Assembly: GCF_002443255.2 (NCBI RefSeq)
Contig: NW_019211455.1
Span: 30,841,778-30,905,777, forward strand
Direction of reading: 5' to 3'
Length of the DNA: 64,000 bases
DNA from: Varroa destructor
Taxonomy: Eukaryota; Arthropoda; Arachnida; Mesostigmata; Varroidae
The notes under the pieces are model-generated. The model worked only from the letters and a program-made list of their open reading frames with translations, searched no databases and was not told the DNA's origin. Below, piece by piece: positions 13,113 to 27,500 of this stretch (its first letter is position 1; every line of letters starts with the position of its first letter). The position numbers were made by a program, and so were the translations under genes.

Positions 13113-14930
13113 TAAGTACCCTTCTTTGATTGACAATTTGCAGAGTATTAAATCTGACGTTCAAGTTTCAATATTTCTGTTTTCATCAAACACTGATGAG
13201 AGTTAGGAATAGAAAAGTATACTTTTAGGGGAATTATTTATCAGTTATAGTTCTTCAGGAATATTTTTGTACGTTTCATTTAATTGGGTAAAATTAATAA
13301 TAGGTTGGATAATAGACAATTGGCGGGAATGTGCTTTTCTATTGAGCTGAAGGGCATGACATCGTTTGTGGCTCAGAGTTGTTGCTATGCTTTAGTAATT
13401 TCTCGTAATGAAACATCTCTTATTATATATAAAAATTGATATTCTGGTACACACGAAGTGATTTCAAATTGTACAATCCTAACCCAACTGATTTATAGTT
13501 TCTGAGAAAAAGTATACATTTTTGCGGAAATTATATCTCGTATTCTGTACTGCCCATTGTTCAGGGATTCACAAATTTCCCTTAAATTATTTTGGCATAA
13601 AGAGGGGCACTGGATGCCGCCGTCGTGGATTCCTAAGCATAGAAAGGTTTGAGACATACCGCGAGGAGAGAATTCAAACACGAATATAAATACATGCAAA
13701 AGTTATGACATACATGCTGATAAATATCGTTTCAGCCAAAGCGTAATACCGATATTTACTATCTACGGTAGTAGTTGTGAGAGAGAAGCATGCACGGGCG
13801 GAAGAAAACCATATGAGTAGAAGACCAGTACCGAACATCAAGGCTATATCTTTGAAACGTTGGTTACCAAAAAGTGGCGGCGGCGGCAGCGGCTGTACAT
13901 ACATATGGATTTATCATTAGACATACAAAGTCGAGTTTGTAGTGTAGCAGAGGAGTGTTGAAAAGGCACCGTCATAAAAAGCGGTAGCCAGAGTAACCTG
14001 GGCGTAGATGAATCCGGGTAAACTAAATTTGTGAAGTCGTTAGGTGTAAGTGTATCCAAAATGGTGTAAAGAGGATACTTCGTTTTTAATTTGGCAAATG
14101 CATATTATGGCTAGATAGGCGCCTGAATTTGTCTAAATCTCCAAAAGTGCAAGGGGCGTTGAATTGGGTCGCTATATGCTGTTCCGTGCTCGTGTTCTAA
14201 GCTCTAGCAGACCACCAGTATAGAACGGGCTCCAGAACTACCAATCAAGTTCCAAAAAAATAATAACATATATAATGTTTTTTAGTGTTTAGAAATATCT
14301 AAGCCGAAATTATATTTGAGCTTAACAATCAGGTGAGCGCATACTGTTTTTAATGTTATCATTACTTTGTGCTTGATGGCCGGATAGTCTTCTCAACACT
14401 CAGCTAAGCAGTGTCTAGTTACTCTATTATTACTACACGTTTTGGTATAACGGTAACATAAAAAATTCGTTCGGTGCCATTTTCGACACCAGGGTAGTGT
14501 CGGGCATCATCTCATTAATCATTATGTGTGGAAAACGATATAAAGTGTCGTTTTTATCATCGGCATCTATAACGTATGCTAAAGTTAGCAGCGTATTTGA
14601 CCCCAGTGTGAACGAGACACGATTGCACCGAACGAAACGATTGAAATTCCTGGAGTTATTGAACGGATTTGGAAAATTTCAGTCACATTAGAACCCTAAT
14701 AAAGCAACACTATTTGATACATGTTAGATGGTCATACGTTGAAGCCTGCGCTCTAAGGGCTTGTCGACAGCTCTGTACTTATGGTCTGCATTATTATGGC
14801 CTATCTCGTCAATCATAAATGGTTTAAAAGAATAGGCAGTTAATACGCTAGGCCACCTATCGTCGCCTTAAAGTTATGGGGGCAGTAGAAACAATACAAA
14901 CAGCCTGTGAGGGCTGAAACCATTGTTTTC
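13113..14930. other. No gene supported
   Basis: If the preceding splice donor is real, this would be the start of an intron. The stretch contains only short frames: 13493-13699, 13674-13904 and 13844-14059 (all minus) and 14497-14691 (+). None has a recognisable motif. A short GGC run at 13878-13891 is too short to be informative. Confidence 0.5.
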
Positions 14931-14989
14931 TTTTATCCAGGCTATGATGACGTCACGCATTTGGTATTATTTACCGTTGTCCTTTCAGG

Positions 14990-15173
14990 CAACTTCTTGC
15001 ATCAACAAGTACTTTTGTATGTGTTTCGAACATTCGGCGCTGAAACTTTTGTTCTGCTTGTCGAAATTCATTCGTCCGATACTTCTTGGGTTGGACGAGA
15101 TCTCGATTTCGCCTATGACGGTTTGTTTGCCTCCGGCCTTCGTATTCGAAGAAATTGCGTGATTTGTCTTTAG
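14990..15173 (+). other. Coding-like island open in several frames (possible exon)
   Basis: A clean 3' splice-site-like sequence (polypyrimidine followed by CAG, ending at about 14989) precedes a stretch that is open in two + frames and one minus frame for about 180 bases. A CRE palindrome (14948-14955) lies just upstream. The + frame ends with TAG at 15171-15173. I recognise no family in any of the three translations. The minus frame (14985-15185, 66 codons from ATG) reads as the most hydrophilic, but it has no acceptor upstream of it. It may be a terminal exon or a chance open stretch. Confidence 0.15.
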
Positions 15174-15189
15174 ATCACGGTGCATTTGT

Positions 15190-18100
15190 TTTCACCTATC
15201 CTAAACTCAAGTTTTTTCTTTTTGTTCATTTTTCTTCGATTCTGTGTTTTCGTTAACACAAGCTCTAAGGAATCCTATATTGAGTGCACTATTCTCGCCT
15301 GACTTTGCCTGTTAAGATCTTCACGAAGTGAATCCACGACAAAGATATACGCTTCTTCGTTCTTCTGTTTAATGTTTCGAGATGTAGCCATTCCTAATTT
15401 TCAACCTTCAAAATTCTTCTGTTAACAATTAAAGTAATGAACCGTCTCGCTGAATAGCTCTTTTTTACCAGTCTTTTTTTTGGATTACACTAGCCGTCTT
15501 ACTTTTAATAAACAAAATTCACTTTAAGTACTAATTGATACGTTCGCCTTCACACGATCTTTCTGATAGTACTCAGTATATGCTTAGCCGTGAGTAGCTA
15601 GAGACTTCGGTGAAGCCTTTAGTTCAATCTAGTCTCGTGTTCTACTTTTAAATTCGTTTCCAAATGGCGTTTATAAATACCTCTGGACAAAAAAAAAACA
15701 GTCAATCAACCGGCGTTTAGGAAGTATTACAGCCAGTTAGGATCTGGTTACCAGAAGAACCTCATACAAATTATAGTATGTACATTCTCAACTACAAATA
15801 TTCATTTATTTTGGCCTATTTTATCCACGATTTGGTTTTTCGTTTATGCTATGAGTACACTTTGCGTGTGTGTAAAAAACATTCTATCCATACTTGCTGC
15901 TCATTGAAAGCGTTTTCTGCATTTACGAGAGGGCATTCCTAACATTTTTTTCTCAAAGGCCAGTATCTTTGCTTTCTACGAATTCAAACCAATTTAGGAA
16001 AGTGAAATAATCAATAGCTGCAACTTCTGATGGTTGAAGTAGATTTTCCTGACTTAGCTGTGAGTGTATCCACCTGGTTGTAAAGTTCCGCCGTATTGAT
16101 CACCGAACTGACCCTGTAATTTTTTAAATAAGTTAATTCCTTTTCGATTGCCTTACGGGAGCATGCGTGGCAGTGATCTTTCTTATCTTTCCGATATGGC
16201 ATACAATAACATATTATAATATTCGTGTAATATTATCGTAACAGTAAGTATTATTATTAACAGGCTGTGCACACACTTTTTTTATTTGGAAGGGAATTTC
16301 CTTGGCAACTAAGAGACATTTTGGATGGATGACTTATTTGCAGGGATGTATCTTTCAACCGAACGAATCGTTTAACATGGCAATGAAGTCTCGCTGATGT
16401 TACTTTGGGCTTTTGGTGTATGCATTTTATTTTTATAGCAGTCTGGCTATTTGGTCAGGCCACGAATTGGTATATTTAAATTTTTTAGCAGTCATTTTGC
16501 TAATAGCCACCTTAACTTACGGATGCACTTATAAAACGTCATTTCAGAGTCGTTGTTTGAAGTTATTGCCTTGAACATAGCGACAAGTTATATCCATATC
16601 GGCTCTTTAGATGTTGAACGGTTTTAACAAAGCTGAGTTGATGCAATACTTTCATATGTGGATACGATCGGAAGAGCAAGTTTTTTTTTCGGATAATGAA
16701 ACGCGTTTCTTTTTCGGCCGTTGTATCCTGGTTATTCTCTGTATGACGTTTGAATTGTGAGTCTACCAAGTTTTAAGAACGAAGCGTATCTGGAAATGAG
16801 AACGCTTTGGATAGTCCAGTCCCCGCATGGCTGCTATGGTCGACTAAAGTAGAATTTATTCCAACGTTCGTACGATTTTTGTACTTTGATCCTCCAGAAT
16901 ACAGGTCATCGTTGCCGTTTGATCCAGATTCAGTCCTCGCTGCCAGTTATTTTATAGTCGAAGGCTTTGGATAGCGCTTCATTGTAGTTACATGTCACAT
17001 ACTAAGCTGCGTAAACAACAGAGGCTATCAGATCTACAGCAGAGCAACGGAAGGACCTTTTGGCGACGTTGTCCGTCTTTATGCGGCATGTAGAATAGAC
17101 ACGACAAATATGAGCCATGGTTATTTTCACGGCGTTCTCTAAAGACGTCGCCTGCCACCTTAGGTAGAATTAATTGTTTACAATAACGTAGATTGTGCCG
17201 CCGTCCCCGTGATGGCCTAGTGGGTCACGTACGTGTGTTAGTCCTTCGGCCACTACGTTTCGTCCGAAAATCTACTACCAGCGGTGCCAGACGTAACATT
17301 CGAAACATCTTCATCATACCGCGCACGTCTCAAAACGAACAGTTAGACATTGCCATCAGTGATTTATGATTGATGAAGGGACTAACTAGATTAGCCGATT
17401 AAGCCAAATACTTTAGCTAATTGTGATAAGTGCAGATTTATTAACATAGAGATAACAAAAGCGCTATTTACAGCCAACATTATTACAGAGTAAACAAACA
17501 GAGGGGTGAGGGGTGACGTCACGTAAATATGAACACAGCTTATCAGTGATCGAACGCATATTATCTCACAGGCGTTTGCCACTGGCGACAGCTAGCTCCC
17601 AGGACGGAACGAAGCAGGTTCCGAAATTGCCACCGCACCATTATGGAGACCTATCTAGTCAGAGAGCGACAACAGCTCAAAAAAATGGAAATATAATAAA
17701 TACCTACTAAATAATATAGATAAATATGATGGCATGCGAAGATAGTTGATCTTCGTTTCTACACGCAGTCCGGTTCTATTATGTGAGCTGGGTTGTCAGC
17801 ACTGGAATTAGAGCGATTACGCCACTAACGGGTGACCTTGTGAAGCAAGACGAATGACCCCAGACCCAAGAATCTTTGGAGTTTTTTTTTGGGTTTAACT
17901 AGTGAAAGCGGCCCATTATGTCTCTCTCCGAAAATTTCATACGCGATTCCTGATTCTATAAAATGAGACAGCTGTCTCACTCCAGATATACTGATAGTCA
18001 GAATACAATCGTTACCTATTTTCGTTAAAAAAATTATTGACATAAAACCTTCAATAGCGTTGATATGTTATGTGCTTAAGGGTGAATTTATTAGAAATAA

Positions 18101-20310
18101 TTTATTAGAAATATATATATATATAAAGTATTCTAGATGAATCGTGTATAATCGTAGAGGAGTTCCTCTTAAGGATTCCGTAAGTAGAGACTGATCTTAG
18201 CGTTAAGGCATTGTTTAGGCATATGTCACACCTTGTCAAAGGTCGTTAAGTTTTCCAGAAACTGCCATTCGAAAGACTAACTAAACTAAGATCCTTCTAA
18301 ATGGTTTACGTTGGAACATTGCCGAAATTCGTTTATCCTATTGTTATGTAAACGACCAAAAACCTGTCGAAAAATCAGCTTTCAATCGATGTTAGTCACA
18401 GAATATAGTACCGATATAATTATGCCCCACTGATTGATTGTAGTTTTTGATTAGCCCGTATGTATGAACGTGCATGCAAACTAAATATCTGTTTATATTT
18501 CCCGGGTGGACATAAAAAATACAGTATGCTTTATTAATTTGAAGCTCAAATAACCCAAATAAACTGAGTAATTATATGATACATTAATATACAACATTTC
18601 AACGCTTGCTTTTATGTGAACACAATGTGAATTTTTTTCGTATAGCTTAAGCTTTGAAACATTTTGGCCTGTTTCATATATTTGATAATTTTAAATACAT
18701 CCGCTTGTAGTTTTTAAACATAAGCTAGTTATGGAAAAAAAATTGGTCACAAACAATCGTAAACCAATTACACGCGTAATAAAGCAGCGAGGCAAGATTT
18801 TGTTTCATGGCGATGGATGACAGGGAACGACTGAAAAATGTGCATGTACTCAGTTAAAGCTAGCCCTCTTTAATCCTGGCTTTGCTCAAGTATTCCCTAT
18901 CCAAAAGTAAAACAGAGAATTTTTAACAATGGTCGTCTTTTTGATCATTTGAACTCGATGCGAGTTATTTGTGCGCCCCTCTGAAATATCCTCTGACCAT
19001 CTATTGAAAATTATCCGATCGTCTTTGGCAGTTCGGTTCCACCACGGTCGGCGACTGCAAATTACAGGTAGAATATCCTGTAAAGCCATACACACAATTA
19101 GATGATCCTGAAGAACCAGACATAACAGGAAATATTCGAAGAAGAATAACCGTAGATTTAAAAAAAAAATACCTTATTATAACCTAAAGTTGAATAAGCT
19201 ACATCTGTTATATGAGATAGCTAAAATTCAATCAACCTAATTACTCCCCAACTTCAAAATTGTTATGCAGTATCAAAGTATCCGGCATTTCCTAGTAAGA
19301 ACTTACAAAGTTTAAATTGCGTATTTTGTAGATTACAGCGCTACAAACTAAAAGCAAGACATTGATTTATTATGAAATCATCTCGTTTCATGTAACTAGC
19401 ATGTGGTACTTGTTCCATATTCCCATGAAGAGGCCGTTTTAAAAATCGGTTTGATTTCTTCTAGCTACCATCTACGTCTAAGGGCATCACTCTTGTGGCT
19501 GTTCATTTCGTGCAATGAAATATTTTACACAAACCCATACAGCCACTGTACAAGCCTAGCATACGTGCTTTTACCTACTCTAACCTTCTAACAGAATATC
19601 AGACAAATGATGAACTCTTCAAGTTAACGTAACTTTTAAATAGTGCTCATAGAGGTAGGGTTTCTCTTGGGTTTTTTTTTTTTTGGAGGTTTTTTGATTT
19701 CGCCAGGAAACATTTTCGGAAATTCGTTAACAAATCACACGTACCGCGTTAGTTCAGGCCGGCTCGACTGGAACAAGGCGACGACCACAAAGAAAGCCCT
19801 CTCATGATATTTAATTATTTACCTGTCGGAAAGAAGGCTTCCTGAAGTTCTCTAAGTAGATACTCAGAAAGATTCACTGAACAAGTATAACGAAAGCAGA
19901 AGATCCGCCAACGATTAATTTCGTTACGAACGAATGAGACATTTGTAGCAAGTGTGCTTGATCGTATATCGCTGGCGTCTTCCCGATAGAAGTTACTAGC
20001 AAATCTATTGAATATCGATATGTTCATATCCTCTACTTGATTGAGTCGACACGATTATTTGTTGCGTAGATTGTCTCTGAACGAGAGAACGGATTTCATA
20101 AAAGCTTTATTATATTATATAAAACGATTTATTGTAACTACAAAAAAAAAAAATCATCCATACACATCGAGTTCAATTAAATTGTTCATATTTAACGAAA
20201 AACGGTGGTGTATTTTTCGATCGCATTTTCTGGAGTTTTTGAGTTGAAACGAGATGCTGACTAGACTGCTTTAATCCGAATTGTAATATGTTAATTGAGC
20301 AATTGAAACA
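15190..20310. other. No gene supported; AT-rich spacer
   Basis: No open frame longer than about 72 codons occurs here. Polypyrimidine and T-rich runs are frequent near 15.2-15.7 kb, as in introns. The frame 17825-18043 (minus) and its neighbours have no recognisable domain. A CRE palindrome is present at 17514-17521. I see nothing else to annotate apart from the repeats listed separately. Confidence 0.55.
18085..18126. repeat. 14-base perfect tandem duplication followed by (AT)n
   Basis: The 14-base unit AATTTATTAGAAAT occurs twice in a row (18085-18098 and 18099-18112). It runs directly into an AT dinucleotide tract that ends near 18125. The structure is consistent with replication slippage in AT-rich non-coding DNA. 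Confidence 0.85.
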
Positions 20311-20314
20311 GTGG

Positions 20315-20347
<33 letters not shown>
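20315..20347. repeat. Homopolymer A run, 33 bases
   Basis: Thirty-three consecutive A residues, the longest homopolymer in the window. Such a run may be the 3' tail of a retroposed sequence inserted on the + strand. I could not recognise a retroposon body in the 200 bases upstream or find a flanking target-site duplication. The minus-strand open frame across it (20173-20379) is only poly-phenylalanine from the run and is not a gene. Confidence 0.9.
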
Positions 20348-20348
<1 letters not shown>

Positions 20349-20349
20349 A

Positions 20350-23300
20350 TTGCCTAAGATGATCGTAGGTCTCGTTCACGCTTGTGTATCCAAATCATAG
20401 TTACCCACTGTTTCATTCAACATTATTTACTCCATTGAAGTAACGCTCCAGTCTAGCCAGATATAAGCAACCTTATTATAGTTAACGAATCAATTGGAAC
20501 TATTTTGCAAAAACAGATAAGCACAAGGAAAGCGCACTGTTTTAGGTTAGGCTGTCGATGTGCCGGATTCCTACAAATATTCGTCTACAGGCTATCCTTG
20601 AATACCCTTATTATGTCCAGTAACAAACGTATCTATAGTATAATATGCTTTCGCTGACAAGCAACGCTTGCTATTTTCTTTCAGTAAAAAAATGATAAAA
20701 ACAGTAGCAGCATGGCCGGAAATAAACACTTATCGACCTCTTCCAGTTTCCCTGCCCGAACGTTTATGCAAAGCTATACTGGATAAACAGAGCATACTTT
20801 AGATTGCCGGCCATGTCTAAAGCTGAAATCGTCAAGCAAAACGTTGATAGAGGCAAACGAAAAGCGACGGTCAATCAACAAACAATGACAAAAAAGGTTC
20901 CTCAAAGGCCGCCGAAGTAAAAGTGGAAGTTCTAAGGGGGTTACTAAAAAACAGTTTAGAATACGGGAAGGCAAGAGCGAAGTCCTAACGAAAATCTAAG
21001 CACCACATTACAGGCTCTGGCTTTCTCGCTAAACTTTTTGCGCTGGGCTCTTTAAGTGGATCCGATATATATATATATATATATATCTATCTTGCGAACG
21101 ATAAGAATCACGAACTGGTGTTAAAATGACAGGAAGGGTTGAGTGAGATATTAGTCATAGTAATATTAGCTTCGTAAGTGACAAAAAATTTCGATAGGCG
21201 TCGATCTTGAATTGGATTAACTCCATTTTGGAAAATCGTTAACGAAGCTAAATATCATCTATAAGTCAACTTTTATCGTACCAGCTATCATACCCAGTTC
21301 GCTTCTGATAGTAGTTCTAGAAAGGTCAAAACGCCCATAAGCACGACTAGATTTTCAAGTACGACTATACACGCACATATCTGCATCATTATAAAATTCT
21401 CTGATAGGTAAGTTGTTGCCCATCTTGCCGTCTCATGCTGAATAATTTGTATTGTACACACTTATGTGCCGTTCCAAGCAAACTCACCATATAGCCTTAT
21501 AGCAGTACGTACGTTTTGAGAATTTTTGATGTTAAATATGATTATGTTAAATATAAGGCACCGACGCGCAACACCTCGGTTTCTCTATTGGTAAACAAAC
21601 ACGACCTCGACCCCATATGATAGTTGTCTATACGTATTTTGCAATGTAAGAAAGAAACAATGTCAACCACGTGAAGCATGCGCATGGTGTCTCTAATGCG
21701 GTCAACGCAAGCAAGTGTCTCTAGGCGTCCTTTTGTCGCCATGCGCGGTTAACATCGTTATTCCCTGCTAACTACAATATTGTAATTTGTGCTTTGCGTT
21801 TCCACATGTCCATGCTATTATGCGACGAATACATATTGAGCACTGTCATTTTGAGATCATACGCGAGAAACAGATGATAATCGACTGGTCACAGATATCA
21901 ACATCCCGACCAGGTTGACCACGGGAAAATGCCTCGACCCCCAGAAGCTCACCGATATTCATTTTTTGAGAAGAAAAAAAGGGAACGGGAATGATTATAT
22001 GGTCTTTTTCAAACGACCGATATATTCGGTGGTGTTAAACAAAAGGCCATCGAAGTATAATTATGTGTCCTACAGAAACGGTAGACGTTGAACACGAAAT
22101 AAGGACAAACATTGGAAATAAAACCTATCTGAGGCCAAGTGCAAGTCGCTGGATAGGTAGGCTTCACTTTAATCAAAACCCTCATCATGTTCAGTATCGA
22201 AACCTGGACTGACTTACTCTGTACAACGCGTTAAAGATCAAGGGATATATAATCTAACATCATTCGATCGTTTTTGTGAAGGGCCCACTGTTGAACTGTG
22301 CTAATAAACTGTTCGTGTTCTAGTGAGCCCGCGTTATACTAGAAGAAGTTAAATATATAATCAGAAGTACCTTTCTAAGTAATAAATAAACGATTGACTG
22401 CGCCACTGTACAATTGCTAACATTCGATTAATCGTATGTAAAAAGATGTAACGAGAGATTGAGTAAAGTGAAGCATTGTTTATAAAATATAGGAGATTAA
22501 AAGCTTGAAATTAAACTACTCGTATTAAGCAATTGCTTAACTTTCAAAGTTTGTTCGCCATGAATCTGTCGATAAGACTCCGAAAAGAAGTACAAGTTCT
22601 CAATTTAAATTGCTTTCTTGAAGTACTTTCAAAAACTTCATAGCTTCCCATTCTCTTCAACCATTCCTTATTAGCGTCTCCAAAAGTGACAGAAATTAAC
22701 ATTTTATATAGGTTCTTATATTATTTTCACCCTTATGCTTGCCCTTCTTGGTTCCAGGAGCGATAAATAGGATGTGGGTTATTTTTTTACGGTTACTTTC
22801 AATTGAGTGAGGTATTTTACGACTTTTCAACAAAAAGGGGCAAGCGCTGCAATTTTGCATTTGAGTAGAGTTGAAGACGCCCTAACATATACAAAACGGA
22901 ATGGGTGGCACATATAAGAAGCATTATGTAGTATGATTTATATACAATTAATCGGGTAGATGAGGCAAACGCTTTAGACATCTACTGGTTAGGCTATGCA
23001 TCACACTACATTGACGAAGCTGTTGCATATATATGTACAACAAAGAAGAATACAAAGCTGTACACTAATCGTAGAGTCGTTTGGTCATGTTAAATACTTT
23101 TCGAATCATCTTATTAGTATTATCATTGTTTATGTAGTCGGCGTTCACGAGTGCCTTCAGAATGAATGCTTTATGACCTAATCAGTAGCCGTTCAACGTA
23201 AATGTTCAAACGAGGTACACTTGGGGGTAACTCACGAAGCGATATTTGCTCTAGCGCTATCGGAGGGAGCGATAAGCTTTAGATATATGAAAACGTGCCA

Positions 23301-24550
23301 CTTACAATAACTACACTTTTTTTTGCATACTTAACAAATATAAATAAAATAAACATGTATACAAATAAGTTACGTAGACATAAAATTCGTTACTAAGCTT
23401 TAAATGACGTTTATTTAGATATAGTTAATGCTTGGTCTGGGGCACCGTTCGTCACGACTGAATTCATGTATCTCATATGATTTGTCACTGTCTGAACTCA
23501 CTATACGACAACAAAAATGTTACGTTAGTATGAGATACCCATTAGCAATGAATTACTTGTTACAATAAGTCAGTAAATGTTCGGGTTTGTTGCTAGTAAG
23601 TGGTCAAACTTTAAAGTATTAACTTGATGTGATTAGAGTCGGCATCGTAGATCTCTTCGCCTAACTTTTTGAGCTCCAAACTCTCCTCGTTCGCGACTAA
23701 TTCGGCGTATACAATACAAAATAAATATTAATTCGCCAAGAGTAAAAAGACGACGACTTCAACATTGATATTCTGTAGCTTCACAGAAAAACCAAATACA
23801 CTGAATTGAGCTCGCTGAAGTTGAAACCATTTGCGCATCTATAATAGTGCGCTAATACAAATGCTACGTGTTACATGAGGCCGAACGATCAGAATACAAT
23901 GAGATAAGGTCTCTTGTTATGGCACACATACAAACTCTAAACGTATCATGAGTTTGAAAAAAATAAGATCCTTTCTTACCCAATACCGGAAAACGTCTCT
24001 ATATATTATTACTATTTACTCAAAAGCGTCACCTGACAGAGTTGATCATGACTTTTATTTACGTAGAAGATTTTATTGGCAACAATTTTAGCCAGTCTTC
24101 CCCTGCCCCATCCTGTTTAGAGAGATCCGTATCGCGTCAACGTCACTTTTTAACAAAGCACTATTTTCTTTTTGTTAGGCATTGATGAAACATGTTTAAT
24201 AAATATGGGTTGCTTTGATTTTAAGTTTTGCAAATAAATAGAAAGAAATGTGGGGTTTGCTGAAATATTGCGCTGAAAAGGACTGTTTGAATAGAATTAA
24301 TCGGCAACATTTTAGCCTGGCTTTCGCATCCCAAAAACATATTACCAGAATCAGTAAATTGGACTTGATCAACAATGCTCCCATTTATTATGGAAACTCT
24401 CGCGCTTTAAACGTTCAACAAGAGTGTTCTAAATTCTCGTGTTCTTAATAGTTTAAGTGAAAGAGCTAACGTTATTCATAGTCTTAAGCACTGCCATTGT
24501 TATCTTAAAAACATTTTATTGTTTACCTTACAAACACGAAACTATTACTA
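20350..24550. other. No gene supported; AT-rich spacer
   Basis: All open frames here are short (under about 70 codons) and unrecognised. Examples are 20774-20974 (minus), 21542-21742 (minus), 22996-23181 (+) and 24248-24448 (+). There is an imperfect direct repeat of an 11-base unit at 21529-21539 and 21544-21554. Apart from the listed microsatellites I see nothing further. Confidence 0.55.
21065..21086. repeat. (AT)11 microsatellite
   Basis: A perfect dinucleotide tract of 22 bases, typical of eukaryotic non-coding DNA and likely to be length-polymorphic. Confidence 0.9.
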
Positions 24551-24553
24551 TAT

Positions 24554-24575
24554 AAAAAAAAAAAAAAAAAAAAAA
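24554..24575. repeat. Homopolymer A run, 22 bases
   Basis: Twenty-two consecutive A residues preceded by an AT-rich segment. It may be a retroposon tail, but no body or duplication is recognisable. Confidence 0.85.
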
Positions 24576-24579
24576 GCAA

Positions 24580-27500
24580 TAACCATAATCGTGATACACT
24601 TATATAACTCGGTATCTATATTGTTTATGGTTAGAAAACATCGAGCTTTCGTGTCGATTTGTTTGCGAAAATGAGGCGTAAAATACACCAGTTTCAAAGG
24701 AGTGCTACAAGGGTAATACCCTTACCAACGAAATCTATGGCACTATTACCAGTGGCGTGTGTCTTTAGTTGGCAACTAAAAGCCTGGCATTATCTTTATA
24801 GATACTGCCTGTGGAAGAAGCTTCTATGTCATTGTAAATCGGCGTGGCACATACTCCATTAAGCAAAGATTTCATCTGTGGCTGATAGGGTCCTATTGGG
24901 GAAAATGCTATTATCTCTATCTGTAATATGTAATATTTACACACTATTAATAGATAATACTAAATGCCTATTTGTTATCTTCTAGATAAAAAAAGAAAAC
25001 CCTTTGAAGAACCTTTTCGTGCGTAAGGAATGTACCTTTTGCGATTCAGAAATCTGTGAACTGTACCTATATTCGCCAATATCGTGTGTGAAGAATCTCG
25101 TCAATTAAAAGTCAGCGCTATAAACGCTGCGGCATCTTCACCTATAATTCTGGCCGTTTACTGCGTTCGGTCCTGATTGGCTTTTTCGGGCGTACCACGA
25201 TCATTATGTGAAAACAATCGCAAATGCACTGAGTATTAATGCTTCACTAAGTTGGGTTGCTCGGTTTTTAGAAAAAGCTTTGCCTTCTCCAGTTTCTCTC
25301 CAGCACTCCGCGTAAATGGGTCGCGCTCTTCACTCGTTGGGGTAATCGAAGCCACGGAATTGCCGTCTTGATGCTGTTACCTCTTAAAGGAAACTAAAAC
25401 GCTAAAGGAAACTCTTCAAAATTTAAGATGTTTGCATTTTCGATGTTGTCGTTCTTAATAAAAATACATTCTCTAGATAGCCGTCTACAACAGCGAGCAG
25501 ACTTTTCCGCCAGGAACTCTTCACACTGACACGGCGTTACTGTTCAAAGCTCTCTAACGAGTGCTCGAGGGAGTGTTAGGAGATATTTATCACAAACAAG
25601 GTTTACCGGTTATGTGAAGATTTGATATATTGCATGATGCATTATTTAGTTAACCGCGAAGCGTCTGAAGGTGTAACGAGTGGAACAATTAAGATTCATT
25701 CATTTGCACCTATTAGAGTTTGTGTTGTAGAATTTGCCAACGATGTCAGCGGATTTTGTGTGCTTACTGGTCGACACTCTGATTGAGGGCCGCATTACAC
25801 TACCCGTTGAAATGCCAGCTAAAATTCTATGATAAAAACAATATGTGAACGCGAAAATTCCGTATGAGCCCGTTGTGTGCCTAGTTACGTACCATACAAA
25901 TGTTGAGCCATTGTTTAGTTCAGAAACACAGCCTGCGTCAGGTTTGGCAGCTAGATTTTTCCGCGGTTACGGTGACGATCTCTAAGTCGGAACAGAGGCA
26001 CAGTTGTTAATATGGAAAAGCGCTGCGAGTTCCTCATCTTAGCTCCATCGTGCTACAAAAATCTATGCCTGTGCTATACAACAAGCAGTGTGTAAATAAA
26101 TATAGGTCTTTGATTCAATTAAATTTTGTTGATTACGATTGTAGATATATTAATGAATAGACATGGGAGTTTCTCAACACGAACCGAAAGAAAAAGAGGT
26201 GCTCTTTGATCTCTACTCTCTGAATTTCGTTCCTTGGGTCTTAATAAGATTGATCGTTAGATCGACACAAAAACATCTACGTCCAGTCTTGTGAGGGTCT
26301 GTTGAACTCGAAGCTGGATGGATTTGCAAGCAACTGGATTCTTGCTTGCTGAAAACCTTAACGAAATCCTTAGGCTCTAGAATCATTTAAGGTACATCTT
26401 TAAACAGCACCGAAAAATACGAGAAGGATTAGCACCTTGTGCCACCCCCGGGTGTGCTAAATAACCGAGGGTGTTCCGAGACCCCGTTATCTATTACTGT
26501 CCGGTTCTTCTGAACTATCGTTGCCAAAAAAAAACTGTGTTCTCGATAAGAATATATGGGACTAACACATGTACGTGAATCGAAGATGTTTTTAGAATCC
26601 ATAGGCACAGCGTACCTGACATAGCGTAGTGGTTTGCTCAGGGATTGTTTAACGTATTCAATGAAGATTCTACAGACTGTAGTTATTTATTAAAGAGTTA
26701 TCTGTGAACCCAAGTCGTTCTTAACAAACGGTTGTCCCTTAGTTAAGAACTCGGTCAGCTATTCAGACGAGGCAAAGTTAGTTGCAAGCTCCCCTGTTCC
26801 CGTTCTCTCATTGAGAAGGGAACGTCCATTACCACGTGTAGGCCCAGTTGCCTTTTTGGAACATAAATCTTTAAAAGCCTGCATCACTTCGTATACACTG
26901 AAGTTTGCGCCTGGGAATGGGATCGCGCACTTCGTGTTGTGTATTTATTTGAGGTTATAGGAAAGAGTCTCTCGCGGGATAGTGTCATACCAAGACACGA
27001 ATTCAAGTTTTGTGATGAAAACGTTTGCCACAATAAAAAGGGGCATTATTGCCTTTTTTGCTGAGTGTGCAGCGCTCATAGATGCCAAAGATTCTAATAT
27101 AGATGAGAATCTGCAGTAGAAGTCCTTTTTTGTGCTTGATCATTGGGTTATATGATATAACCGTCAAAGTTTGCGCGCGGGTTGTTGCAAACATTTGATT
27201 CATTCCGCCCGAACGTCGCTCTAGGATTAAAAGTATTACGCTTCTATTAAGAACTAAAAAGTATATTCTTATACGTCGTCTTGTATACACTAATTACAAT
27301 CATACTTTATATATGTCAGATAAAGGTTCGAGCAACCGCTAAGTGTTGCCACCACTAAGCAAATTTAATACGGCTAAGCTCATCTAATGTTTGAAGTGGC
27401 TCTCTGTTTGCCGTACTTCATTGATATCACTCTCGCTAATATAGACCGCTACTTATCACTTCAAAAAGTAGAGTGGCGGATTTGAGAGGATTATATCTTT

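Noticed and set aside
20173..20379. Minus-strand frame with a run of phenylalanines
   Set aside because: Produced entirely by the 33-base A run on the other strand.
27320..27345. GGTTCGAGC resembling a B-box
   Set aside because: No A-box-like sequence at the right distance upstream and no T-stem pairing.
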